Assembly (NCBI RefSeq): GCF_014656215.1
Contig: NZ_BNBZ01000043.1
Span: 1-56,092, forward strand
Direction: 5' to 3'
Source of the DNA: Streptomyces zaomyceticus
Lineage (GTDB): Bacteria; Actinomycetota; Actinomycetes; Streptomycetales; Streptomycetaceae
DNA length: 56,092 nt
Positions 42,723 through 52,325 of this stretch are shown here, piece after piece. Within the stretch, counting starts at the first letter, position 1; each line of letters opens with the position of its first letter. A program made the position numbers and the translations under genes. The notes below the pieces were generated by a model that saw nothing but the letters and a program-made list of their open reading frames with translations, was not told the DNA's origin and ran no database searches.

Positions 42723-43682
42723 ATGAGCCGGGAAGCGTGGGACAGCGGGACGTACGGGAGCGAGTCCCGGGGGCAGCTTCATCACCGGGTCCCGGACCTC
42801 GGCGCCCTCGAACTGCTCCTCGCGGTCGCCCGCCACGGGAGCCTCGGCGCCGCCGCCCGTGAGGTCGGCATCACCCAGCCCGCCGCCAGCAGCCGTATCC
42901 GCTCGATGGAACGGCAGCTCGGCGTGGCCCTCGTCGACCGCTCCCCGCGCGGCTCGCGGCTCACGGACGCGGGCGCGCTCGTCACGGACTGGGCGCGGCG
43001 GATCGTCGAGGCGGCCGAGGCCTTCGACGCGGGCGCCCAGGCGCTGCGCGGGCGACGGGACTCCCGGCTGCGGGTGGCCGCATCGATGACGATCGCCGAG
43101 TACCTGCTGCCGGGCTGGCTGATCGCGCTGCGCGCCGAGCGCCCGGACACGGCCGTGTCGCTCCAGGCCGGAAACTCGGCGGTGGTCGCGGAACGGCTCC
43201 TCGGGAACGAGGCGGACATCGGTTTCGTGGAGGGGCTCGCCGTGCCCGACGGCCTCGACGGGGTGGTCGTCGCCCACGACCGGCTGGCGGTCGTCGCCGC
43301 CCCCTCGCACCCGTGGGCCCGCCGCCGCGCCCCGCTGGATCCGGCGGAGCTGGCGGCGACCCCGCTGGTGCTGCGCGAACGCGGTTCCGGCACCCGGCAG
43401 GTCCTGGACGCGGCGCTCTCCGCGCACGGCGGTCTCGCGCAGCCGCTCCTCGAACTGGCCTCCACGACCGCGGTGAAGGCCGCCGCCGTCAGCGGGGCCG
43501 GGCCGGCCGTCCTCAGCGAACTCGCGATCGCCGAGGAACTGGCCTCCCGCCGGCTGGTCGCCATCCCCGTCCGGGGGGTCCAGCTGCGCCGTGACCTCCG
43601 GGCCGTCTGGCCCGCCGGCCACCGGCCCACGGGCCCCGCCCGCGGCCTCCTGTCCCTGACCCGTGCCGAACCGACGGGCTGA
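42723..43682 (+). CDS. LysR-family transcriptional regulator
   Basis: A 319-residue regulator. The helix-turn-helix is ALELLLAVARHGSLGAAAREVGITQPAASSRIRSMERQLGVALVDRS (residues ~29-75). The effector domain begins near residue 110 (SRLRVAASMTIAEYLLPGWL) and contains EADIGFVEG and GSGTRQVLDAAL. It is divergent from the TDT transporter gene, the usual arrangement for a LysR activator and its target. The start is leaderless. Confidence 0.92.
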   Translation: MSREAWDSGTYGSESRGQLHHRVPDLGALELLLAVARHGSLGAAAREVGITQPAASSRIRSMERQLGVALVDRSPRGSRLTDAGALVTDWARRIVEAAEAFDAGAQALRGRRDSRLRVAASMTIAEYLLPGWLIALRAERPDTAVSLQAGNSAVVAERLLGNEADIGFVEGLAVPDGLDGVVVAHDRLAVVAAPSHPWARRRAPLDPAELAATPLVLRERGSGTRQVLDAALSAHGGLAQPLLELASTTAVKAAAVSGAGPAVLSELAIAEELASRRLVAIPVRGVQLRRDLRAVWPAGHRPTGPARGLLSLTRAEPTG

Positions 43683-43702
43683 ACCACGCTCGCGCGGGGG
43701 TT

Positions 43703-45331
43703 TCAGACTCCCGCCGCCCGGTGGGTGATCCGTCCGTCCAGGACCGTGAGCAGGACCGGGAGATCCGGCAGGTCCGTCGCGGCGGTGGTGAGCGGGTTGC
43801 CGGCGAAGACGGTCAGATCGGCGCGGAAGCCGAGCCCGAGCCGGCCCGCCTCGTGCTCCTCGCCCGCCGCGTACGCCGGCGCCGTCGTCATGCCCCGCAG
43901 TGCCTCCAGGGCCGTCAGCGCCTGCTCGGGCCCGTGCGGTGCCTGGCCCAGGTCACGGCTCGGCCGCCGGTGCCGGGCTCCGGCCATCACGCCCAGCGGC
44001 GGGAAGGGCGCGATCGGCCAGTCGGAGCCGAGGACCACGGTGGCCCCGGAGTCCGCCAGGTCCCGGCAGCGCCACGCGCGCGAGGCGCGCTCCTCGCCGA
44101 GCCTGCGCGACCAGTTGTCGGTGTGGTCGGCGCGGGTGAAGTCGCAGCAGTGGGTGGGCTGCATGGAGGCGAGGACGCCCAGGTCCGCGAAGCGGCGCAG
44201 GGTGTCGTCCGGCACGGTCTCGATGTGCTCGACCCGGTGCCGCACCTCGTTCCCGCCGCCGGCGCGCGCCTTCTCGACGGAGTCGAGGACGTGCCGGACG
44301 GCCGCGTCGCCGATGGCGTGTGTCGCGGTCGTGACTCCGGCCCGGTGGAGCTCCCCGACGATGTGGGTGTACGCGGCGGGGTCGGGCCAGAACGCGTGGG
44401 TGGACTCGCCGTGGCAGTCGGGGCGCTCCAGCCACGCGGTGCCGTTGTCGATGGTTCCGTCCATGAAGAGCTTCACGCCCGCGACCCGCCAGAGGGCCCC
44501 GCCGGTGCCCTGCTGCGCGACGAGGGCCCGGACGCCGTCCGCGTCGGTGCCGGGCTGGCACCAGGGCGCCACCCGGAGCCGCAGCGGGAGCTCGCCGGCC
44601 GTGTCGAGCTCCCCGTACAGCCGGAGGCTGTCACCGTTGGCGTCCATGGCGTGCCCGCCGGTGAGTCCGGCCGCGGCCATGGACCGCAGCGCCGCGGCGA
44701 GCCGTTCCCGGCTCTCCTCGGGGGTCGGGCGCGGGGCGACCCGCTCGACGAGCTCGCAGGCGGCGTCCTCCTGGAGCAGTCCGGTGGGGCGTCCGTCCGT
44801 GTCGCAGACGACCTCGGCGGAGGCCTGGGTGAAGGTGCGGGGCCCGTCGACCCCGGCGAGTTCGAGCGCGCGGCGGCTGGCGAGCGCCGAGTGGGCGTCG
44901 AAGAGCAGCAGGAACGCCGGGATGCCGTCGAGCACCGCGTCGAAGGGGGCGACGCCGACGGGGTGGTCCCCGAAGACGTTCGGGTCGAGGCCCCAGCCGA
45001 AGAGCCAGTCGCCCCGGCCGAGGTTGCGGACCTCGTGGGCGAGGGCCTCGCGCACGTCGTCGAGGTCGGCGCAGTACGACAGGTCGAGGCCGTGGGTCAG
45101 TTCGGCGCCGGACACCGGGTGCAGGTGGCCGTCGACGAGGCCGGGGGTGACGACGGCGCCCTTGAGGTCCACGACGGTGGTGGCGGGCCCCGCGAGGGCG
45201 CGGATCTCCCGGTCGTCGCCGAGGGCGGAGATCCGGCCTTCGTCGGAGACGGCGAGCGCGGTCTCGGGCAGGAACGTCCCCGTGCCGGGGTCGAGCAGAC
45301 GGGCGGAGAGCAGGACGAGTCGGGTGCGCAC
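43703..45331 (-). CDS. YtcJ-like metal-dependent amidohydrolase
   Basis: A 542-residue amidohydrolase of the YtcJ group. The metal-binding HxH is in TPGLVDGHLHPVSGA (~residue 66), further ligands are in TTATHAIGDAAV and VRHRVEHIE, and the Asp is in VVLGSDWPI. A KLFMDGTIDNGTAW segment carries the possible carboxylated lysine region. GTG 45331 has GGAG nearby. The gene is on the same strand as the TetR gene and faces away from an NCS1 permease, so it may act on an imported heterocycle or amide. The substrate is unknown. Confidence 0.88.
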   Translation of the reverse strand: MRTRLVLLSARLLDPGTGTFLPETALAVSDEGRISALGDDREIRALAGPATTVVDLKGAVVTPGLVDGHLHPVSGAELTHGLDLSYCADLDDVREALAHEVRNLGRGDWLFGWGLDPNVFGDHPVGVAPFDAVLDGIPAFLLLFDAHSALASRRALELAGVDGPRTFTQASAEVVCDTDGRPTGLLQEDAACELVERVAPRPTPEESRERLAAALRSMAAAGLTGGHAMDANGDSLRLYGELDTAGELPLRLRVAPWCQPGTDADGVRALVAQQGTGGALWRVAGVKLFMDGTIDNGTAWLERPDCHGESTHAFWPDPAAYTHIVGELHRAGVTTATHAIGDAAVRHVLDSVEKARAGGGNEVRHRVEHIETVPDDTLRRFADLGVLASMQPTHCCDFTRADHTDNWSRRLGEERASRAWRCRDLADSGATVVLGSDWPIAPFPPLGVMAGARHRRPSRDLGQAPHGPEQALTALEALRGMTTAPAYAAGEEHEAGRLGLGFRADLTVFAGNPLTTAATDLPDLPVLLTVLDGRITHRAAGV

Positions 45332-45480
45332 GGGTGGCTCCAGGGCTCCATAAGGGGACGGGTGCGGAGGCCCGCGGGGGCCTCGGTGAAGCGGTCGGGC
45401 GGCCTCGGGGGTGCCGGGGGCGCTGGGTCGGGCTGCCTCGGGCGGTGCCGGGGACGGGGGAGCCGGGCCGGGCGGGCCGG

Positions 45481-45535
45481 GGCGGTGCCGGTACGTCGGT
45501 CAGGCGGGCTCGGGCGGTGCCGGTACGTCGGTCAG
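45481..45535 (+). repeat. 23-bp perfect direct repeat at the 3' end of the TetR gene
   Basis: The same 23 bases (beginning GGCGGTGCCGGTACGTCGG) occur at 45481-45503 and 45513-45535, a 32-bp period. The left copy covers the TetR stop codon (45500-45502) and the right copy lies in its last codons. A weaker copy lies near 45440. Confidence 0.85.
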
Positions 45536-46150
45536 CGCGCCGTGCGGCAGTCCGAGTTCGCGTTCCGCCGTGGTGAGGGCCATCCGGGTCACGGCCTCCG
45601 GCCGGTCGGTCCGGTCGGAGTTGGCGTGGGCACCGAGACCGTCGAGCACCACCAGGATCTGGATGGCGGTGGCACGCGGGTCGTCCGTGCGGAACTCGCC
45701 GCGTGCGACGCCCTCGCGGATGACCTGCTCCAGACGGTCGTCGGAGGCGAGTTCCTGTTCGGTGACCCGGTCGCGCAGGACGGGCCGGTAGCGGCTGAGG
45801 TGCCGGGCGTTGATCCAGAGGCGGCTGATGTCGTCGTACGCCTCGCCCGCGGAGAGGGCGAAGTAGCGCGCGAGCCACTGCGTGGGGGTCCCGTGGGGGC
45901 GGTCGGCGGGGAGCAGGGCGTCGAGCTCGCCGGTGGCGGCCACGCTGAACGCCTCGCCCACCAGATCCTCCGCGGAGGGGAAGTAGTGGCTGATCAGACC
46001 GGGTCTCACGGCGAGCTCCTCGGCGATCCGCCGCAGGGTGACGCACTCGAGCCCCTCGGTCAGGGCGACCCGGGCGGCGGTCTCCACGATCTCCGCCCGC
46101 CGGGCTTCGGGTGTTTTCCGAACTCTCTTGCGCTGGACGCTTGACGACAT
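45500..46150 (-). CDS. TetR-family transcriptional regulator
   Basis: A 216-residue repressor. The helix-turn-helix is RRAEIVETAARVALTEGLECVTLRRIAEELAVRPGLISHYF (~17-57), followed by an all-helical ligand domain. The C-terminus LTDVPAPPEPA lies within a duplicated segment. ATG 46150 lies 7 nt after TAGCAT and has no ribosome site; the longer frame back to 46198 starts upstream of the promoter and is rejected. It is divergent from the NCS1 permease gene and precedes the amidohydrolase gene on the same strand, so it likely controls both. Confidence 0.92.
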   Translation of the reverse strand: MSSSVQRKRVRKTPEARRAEIVETAARVALTEGLECVTLRRIAEELAVRPGLISHYFPSAEDLVGEAFSVAATGELDALLPADRPHGTPTQWLARYFALSAGEAYDDISRLWINARHLSRYRPVLRDRVTEQELASDDRLEQVIREGVARGEFRTDDPRATAIQILVVLDGLGAHANSDRTDRPEAVTRMALTTAERELGLPHGALTDVPAPPEPA

Positions 46151-46157
46151 GACAGCG

Positions 46158-46186
46158 ATGCTATTGAGTGTGCGACCAATAAGCAA
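46158..46186 (-). promoter_or_regulatory. TetR-gene promoter and probable operator
   Basis: On the minus strand, TTGCTT (46181-46186) and TAGCAT (46158-46163) are spaced by 17 bp and followed by 7 nt to ATG. A dyad TATTG-N10-CAATA (46162-46181) lies inside this promoter, as expected for autorepression, and would also affect the permease promoter. Confidence 0.68.
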
Positions 46187-46218
46187 CCAGGTGGGCACCC
46201 ACGCATTCGGAGGGCCGC

Positions 46219-47673
46219 ATGACTTCCACGATCCCCGACCCGCTCCCAGGCCCTCAGGGCGCGCAGATCGCCTCGCGGGACACCGATCGGCCGGGCCGTA
46301 TCGAGGCCCACGGCATCGACCACATCCCCGAGTCCGAGCGCCACGGACACCCCCGTGAGCTCTTCTCCGTGTGGGCCGCGGCGAACGTCAACTACCTCAG
46401 CCTCGTCATCGGCGGCGCCCTCGTCCTCATGGGGCTGACCCTCGGGCAGGCCCTCGCCGTGATCGTCGTCGGCAACCTCTTCTGGGTCCTCACCGGCCTG
46501 CTCGCCACCTCGGGCCCGGCCGCCGGCGCACCCAGCGAGGTGATCACCCGGGCCGTCTACGGCGTCCTCGGCAACCGCGTGAACAACGCGTTCGGCGGCT
46601 GGCTGGTCTCCGTCTGCTACTTCGCGCTCAACCTGGCCGCCGCGGCGACCGCCGCCTTCGCGCTCGTGGAGAAGGCGGGCATCACGGCCGGTACACCCGT
46701 CAAGGTGGCCGTCATCGTGGTCATCGCCGCGCTCACGCTGATCATCAGCGTCTACGGGCACGGCCTGATCATCAAGCTGTACCTGCCGATCACCCTGGTC
46801 CTCGCCGGAGCGTTCACCGTGGTCGCGTTCGCCGTCCTGCGGCACGCCGACTTCTCGTACGCCCCCGCCCGGACGGTCGGCGGGACCGAACTCTGGGTGC
46901 TGCTGCTCGCGGGCACCACGATGATCGCCTCGGGTCCCCTCTCGTACACCACGAGCGCCGACTTCTCCCGTTACCTGCCCCGCACCGCCTCGAAGAAGGC
47001 GATCATCGGCTGGAACGCGCTCGGCGCCTTCCTGCCCAGCGTCGTGGTCTGTTCGCTCGGCGCCCTCGCGGCCACCGCCGTCGACATGACGGACCCGCAG
47101 ACCGCGCTCCAGGAGATCCTGCCCGGCTGGTTCGTCCCGCTCTTCCTGCTCGCCCTGGTGCTCGGCACCATCGCCATCAACGCCCTGACCGCGTACAGCG
47201 CCGGACTCGCCCTCCAGGCCGTCGGCCTGCGCATCCGACGCTCCGTCAGCGTCCTCTTCGACGGGGCCGTCGCCGTCGCACTCACCCTCTACGGGCTGCT
47301 CGTCTCCAACTTCCTGGACACCGTCAGCAACGCCCTCCAGGTGATCACCGCCCTGACCGGCCCCATGATGGCGGTCTACGCCACCGACATCCTGCTGCGC
47401 CGCTGCCGCTACGACGGCCTCGCGCTCTCGGACGAGAGCCCCGGAAGCTCCTTCTGGTACACGGCGGGCGTCAACCGGGCCGGTGCGCTCGCTCTCGTCG
47501 CGGGCGTCACCGCGGCCGCCCTCTGCGCCAACACGCTCTACACGGGCCCGGTCGCCGCCGCCCTGGGCGGCGCCGACCTCTCGCTGCCCGTCGGCATGGG
47601 CGTCTCCGCCGGGCTCTACGCCCTCCTGATGCGAGGGGACCGCGTCCTGCTCGCCGCGCGCACGGCCGCCTGA
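46219..47673 (+). CDS. NCS1-family nucleobase/allantoin/thiamine-type permease
   Basis: A 484-residue transporter with 12 hydrophobic helices. The N-terminal RIEAHGIDHIPESERHGHPRELFSVWAAANVNYLSLVIGG is diagnostic of the NCS1 (cytosine/purine/hydantoin) family. ATG 46219 has GGAGGG upstream. It is divergent from the TetR gene and probably imports the compound that the nearby amidohydrolase processes. Its last codons lie in a 20-bp tandem repeat. Confidence 0.92.
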   Translation: MTSTIPDPLPGPQGAQIASRDTDRPGRIEAHGIDHIPESERHGHPRELFSVWAAANVNYLSLVIGGALVLMGLTLGQALAVIVVGNLFWVLTGLLATSGPAAGAPSEVITRAVYGVLGNRVNNAFGGWLVSVCYFALNLAAAATAAFALVEKAGITAGTPVKVAVIVVIAALTLIISVYGHGLIIKLYLPITLVLAGAFTVVAFAVLRHADFSYAPARTVGGTELWVLLLAGTTMIASGPLSYTTSADFSRYLPRTASKKAIIGWNALGAFLPSVVVCSLGALAATAVDMTDPQTALQEILPGWFVPLFLLALVLGTIAINALTAYSAGLALQAVGLRIRRSVSVLFDGAVAVALTLYGLLVSNFLDTVSNALQVITALTGPMMAVYATDILLRRCRYDGLALSDESPGSSFWYTAGVNRAGALALVAGVTAAALCANTLYTGPVAAALGGADLSLPVGMGVSAGLYALLMRGDRVLLAARTAA

Positions 47674-47695
47674 GCGCGCGCACGGCCGTCCGCGC
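47656..47695 (+). repeat. Two 20-bp tandem units across the permease stop codon
   Basis: GCGCGCACGGCCG begins both units, at 47656 and 47676. The first unit contains the TGA at 47671-47673. Confidence 0.75.
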
Positions 47696-47700
47696 CTCCG

Positions 47701-48405
47701 TCAGGCGCGCCCCACCGCGCTCGAAGCGGCCTCCGCCGCTTCCACCAGTCCCCGCATCACGCGCAGGTCCTCGCCCATCTCCGGGTGCCACTGGACTCCC
47801 AGGGCCCAGGCCGGGGCGGCCAGCTCGACGGCCTCCACCGTGCCGTCCTCCGCGTGGGCCGAGGCGGCGAGCCCCGCGCCCAGCCGGTCGACGGCCTGGT
47901 GGTGATAGGTCGGGACCTCCGCGAGCTCGGGGACCAGGGAGGCGTACCGGCTTCCCGGCACCGGCTTCACCGCGTGCCGGCCGATCACCCCGACGGCCTC
48001 CACGTGCCCGTCCAGGTGCTGGACCAGGGTTCCGCCGAGGGCCACGTTCAGCAGCTGCATGCCCCGGCAGATGCCGAGCAGCGGGATCCCGGCGGAGAGC
48101 GCCGCGTCGATCAGGGCCAGCTCCCAGGCGTCGCGCTCCCGGGCCGGCGGGCCGGTACGGGGGTCGGGCTCGGCCCCGTACCGTACGGGCTCGACGTCCG
48201 CCCCGCCCGCGACCACCAGTCCGTCGAGCCGTGCCACGACCGCCGCCGCGGCCTCCGGCCCGTCCGGCGGCAGCATCACGGCGAGCCCCCCGCTCTCCTG
48301 GACGAGCCGCGGATACGGGGCGGGGAGCAGCGCGGCCCGCATGTCCCACACGCCCCAGCGGGCCCGGTCCAGATAGGTGGTCACGCCGATGAGCGGCTTG
48401 GACAC
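47701..48405 (-). CDS. Class I glutamine-amidotransferase-like gamma-glutamyl hydrolase (PuuD-like)
   Basis: A 234-residue hydrolase related to PuuD, which cleaves gamma-glutamyl-GABA to glutamate and GABA. The nucleophile is Cys113 in LLGICRGMQLLN. The catalytic His207 and Glu209 are in VQWHPEM, and the oxyanion region is VVAGGADVEP. GTG 48405 has GGAGG eight bases before it. It is the first of a run of genes for gamma-glutamylated amine breakdown and could release the final amine-derived acid from glutamate. Confidence 0.9.
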   Translation of the reverse strand: MSKPLIGVTTYLDRARWGVWDMRAALLPAPYPRLVQESGGLAVMLPPDGPEAAAAVVARLDGLVVAGGADVEPVRYGAEPDPRTGPPARERDAWELALIDAALSAGIPLLGICRGMQLLNVALGGTLVQHLDGHVEAVGVIGRHAVKPVPGSRYASLVPELAEVPTYHHQAVDRLGAGLAASAHAEDGTVEAVELAAPAWALGVQWHPEMGEDLRVMRGLVEAAEAASSAVGRA

Positions 48406-48468
48406 GGAACGTCCTCCGGGAGAGTGGGTGTGCGGGGTGGGGCGTACGGGGTCGGCGGGTGCGGGGAG

Positions 48469-49914
<1,446 letters not shown>

Positions 49915-50030
49915 GGCAGCGTCAGCTCCCCGTAACGGGCCCAATGGATTGGAGGCATACCTTTGCGTCGGCCACCGGGGGAGCGCAACCCCCGTGCGTT
50001 ACTTTCGGGTTACGGGGGTGCCTTCGGGCC

Positions 50031-50120
50031 GCGCGGGCCGTTCCCCGCCTCGGGAGAGCCGCGCGGGCCCGTGGCTCGTGCCGGGAATCCGGGCGGGCCC
50101 GTGCCTCAGGTCAGGAAGCC
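50031..50120 (+). repeat. Three 30-bp tandem units across the GntR stop codon
   Basis: Units at 50031, 50061 and 50091 have an exact 30-bp period, each starting GCGCGGGCC or GGGCGGGCC and ending in a GGGAGAGCC, GGGAATCC or AGGAAGCC form. The last unit includes the GntR stop at 50106-50108. Confidence 0.75.
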
Positions 50121-50834
50121 GCGCAGCAGGGCCGCCGTTCCCGAGCAGTGCTCGCGCATCACCTCGCGTGCCGCGTCCGCGTCCCCGTCGAGGACCGCCT
50201 CCACCACGGCCGTGTGCTGGTGCTGGGAGTGCTCCAGGTTGCGTACGAGCAGGGGGATGCAGTCGAGCAGGTCGTTCACGGTCGCCCGGACGGCCGCGTA
50301 CTGGGCCGTGAGCGTCGGAGACCCGGAGAGTTCGGCCAGGGTCAGATGGAACAGGGTGTCCTGGCGGCGATAATCGGCCAGCGGAGCGTCATGGGTGGCC
50401 GCCACGGCCCGCCGCAGCCGCTCGGCCCCCGCCGCGTCCAGGCCGTGGGCCGCGCACAGCCCGGCCGCCCCCACCTCGAGGACCTCGCGGAAGCGCAGGG
50501 TGTCCTCCATGTCGACCGAGGCGATCCGGCGCCGCAGCTCGTCCTCGTCGGCCGTCTGGACCCGCGGCAGCACGAACGTTCCGCCGTAGCGGCCTCGCCG
50601 GCTCTCCACGAGGCCCTGCTCCTGGAGGACCTTCAGGACCTCGCGCAGGGTCACCCGGCTGATCCCCATCCGGTCGGCGAGCTCCCGCTCGGCGGGCAGC
50701 CGCTCCCCGCCGGGCACGAGTCCGAGCCGTACCACCTGGAGGATCTGCTCCAGGGCCTCCTCGAAGCCGTTGCCCGCCCGCACCGGCCGCAGCACGGGCG
50801 TCAGCCGGTCCGCCGATTCACTCGTACTGGCCAC
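50106..50834 (-). CDS. GntR-family (FadR/FCD subfamily) transcriptional regulator
   Basis: A 242-residue regulator. The winged helix-turn-helix is GGERLPAERELADRMGISRVTLREVLKVLQEQGLVESRRGRYGGTFVL (~residues 40-90). The C-terminal all-helical FCD domain carries the histidines of a metal or ligand site (DTLFHLTLAELSG, HSQHQHTAVVEAV). GTG 50834 has AAGGGGAA upstream. It is divergent from the gamma-glutamyl ligase gene and probably represses the amine-catabolic unit on both sides. Confidence 0.9.
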   Translation of the reverse strand: MASTSESADRLTPVLRPVRAGNGFEEALEQILQVVRLGLVPGGERLPAERELADRMGISRVTLREVLKVLQEQGLVESRRGRYGGTFVLPRVQTADEDELRRRIASVDMEDTLRFREVLEVGAAGLCAAHGLDAAGAERLRRAVAATHDAPLADYRRQDTLFHLTLAELSGSPTLTAQYAAVRATVNDLLDCIPLLVRNLEHSQHQHTAVVEAVLDGDADAAREVMREHCSGTAALLRGFLT

Positions 50835-50923
50835 GTTCTCGGTTCCCCTTCGTCAGCACTTCCCAAGCAATGGTCTTCCGCAATACCTTATGGCTTCCGG
50901 CAGGCCGAAGGAGGAGCAATCCC
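50835..50923. promoter_or_regulatory. Divergent GntR-glnA4 control region
   Basis: A near-direct repeat ATGGTCTTCCG (50870-50880) and ATGGCTTCCGG (50889-50899) surrounds TACCTT (50884-50889), a candidate -10 for the ligase gene. GGT-N10-ACC (50872-50887) is a GntR-like dyad. AGGAGG at 50909-50914 is the ribosome site for GTG 50924. Confidence 0.5.
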
Positions 50924-52288
50924 GTGGCAGACCGCAAACCCCCGCTCACCGTCGAGGAGCTCCGTGCCCTCGTCGCGAGCGGCGAGATCGACACCGTCGT
51001 CCTGGCCTTCCCCGACATGCAGGGACGGCTCCAGGGCAAGCGGTTCGCCGCCCCGTTCTTCCTGGACGAGGTACTCGGCCACGGCACCGAGGGATGCAAC
51101 TATCTTCTGGCCGTCGACACCGAGATGAACACCGTCGACGGCTACGAGATGTCCTCCTGGGACCGTGGCTACGGCGACTTCGCGATGCACCCCGACCTCA
51201 CCACCCTCCGCCGCCTCCCCTGGAACGAAGCCACCGCCATGGTGACGGCGGACCTCGCCTGGGGCGACGGCACCCCCGTCGTCGCGGCCCCCCGCCAGAT
51301 CCTCCGCCGCCAGCTGGAGCGTCTCGCGGAACACGGCTTCACCGCCCACGTCGGCACCGAACTCGAGTTCATCGTCTTCAAGGACAGCTACGAGCAGGCC
51401 TGGGACGCGAACTACCGCGGCCTCACCCCCGCCAACCAGTACAACATCGACTACTCCGTCCTCGGCACCGGACGCATCGAACCCCTCCTGCGCCGCATCC
51501 GCAACGAGATGACCGGCGCCGGACTCACCGTCGAGTCCGCCAAGGGCGAGTGCAACCCCGGCCAGCACGAGATCGCCTTCAAGTACGACGAGGCCCTCGT
51601 CACCTGCGACGGACACGCCGTCTACAAGACGGGCGCCAAGGAGATCGCCGCCCAGGAGGGCTGCTCGCTCACCTTCATGGCGAAGTACAACGAGCGCGAA
51701 GGCAACTCCTGCCACATCCACCTCTCCCTGCAGGACGCCGAGGGCACCAACGTGATGGCCGGGGACGACCCGCACGGGATGTCCGAGACCATGCGGCACT
51801 TCCTCGCCGGACAGCTCGCCGCCCTCCGCGACTTCTCCCTCCTCTACGCCCCCAACATCAACTCCTACAAGCGGTTCCAGCCCGGGTCCTTCGCGCCCAC
51901 CGCCGTCGCATGGGGCCACGACAACCGCACCTGCTCGCTCCGGGTCGTCGGCCACGGCCGCTCCACCCGCTTCGAGAACCGCCTCCCCGGCGGCGACGTC
52001 AACCCGTACCTCGCCGTCGCCGGCCTGGTCGCGGCCGGTCTGTACGGCATCGAGCAGCGCCTCGAACTGCCCCCGCCCTGTACGGGGAACGCCTACACCG
52101 CCGAGTACGCGCACGTGCCCACCACCCTGCGCGAGGCCGCCGAGCTCTGGGAGACCAGCGAGATCGCCAAGGCGGCCTTCGGGGACGAGGTCGTCTCCCA
52201 CTACCGCAACATGGCCCGCGTCGAACTCGACGCCTTCGACGCGGCCGTCACCGACTGGGAACTGCGCCGCTCCTTCGAACGCCTCTGA
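50924..52288 (+). CDS. glnA4: Glutamine-synthetase-like gamma-glutamyl ligase (GlnA4-like, gamma-glutamylethanolamide synthetase)
   Basis: A 454-residue member of the glutamine-synthetase fold that ATP-dependently joins glutamate to an amine other than ammonia. ATP/metal motifs include TELEFIVFKDSYEQ, KGECNPGQHEIAFKY, NSCHIHLSL, NSYKRFQPGSFAPTAVAWGHDNRT and RFENRLPGGDVNPY. The flanking permease, GntR and dehydrogenase genes and the position after the betaine operon match S. coelicolor GlnA4 (SCO1613), reported as a gamma-glutamylethanolamide synthetase. I infer the same role from context and motifs. GTG 50924 has AGGAGG nine bases upstream. Confidence 0.85.
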   Translation: MADRKPPLTVEELRALVASGEIDTVVLAFPDMQGRLQGKRFAAPFFLDEVLGHGTEGCNYLLAVDTEMNTVDGYEMSSWDRGYGDFAMHPDLTTLRRLPWNEATAMVTADLAWGDGTPVVAAPRQILRRQLERLAEHGFTAHVGTELEFIVFKDSYEQAWDANYRGLTPANQYNIDYSVLGTGRIEPLLRRIRNEMTGAGLTVESAKGECNPGQHEIAFKYDEALVTCDGHAVYKTGAKEIAAQEGCSLTFMAKYNEREGNSCHIHLSLQDAEGTNVMAGDDPHGMSETMRHFLAGQLAALRDFSLLYAPNINSYKRFQPGSFAPTAVAWGHDNRTCSLRVVGHGRSTRFENRLPGGDVNPYLAVAGLVAAGLYGIEQRLELPPPCTGNAYTAEYAHVPTTLREAAELWETSEIAKAAFGDEVVSHYRNMARVELDAFDAAVTDWELRRSFERL

Positions 52289-52325
52289 TCCGGACCTTCC
52301 CGCGCACGCCTCTGAGAGGAAAGAG

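Noticed and set aside
43721..46144. An 807-codon plus-strand frame across the amidohydrolase and TetR genes
   Set aside because: Gly/Val/Glu-rich antisense shadow; both minus-strand genes have strong family motifs.
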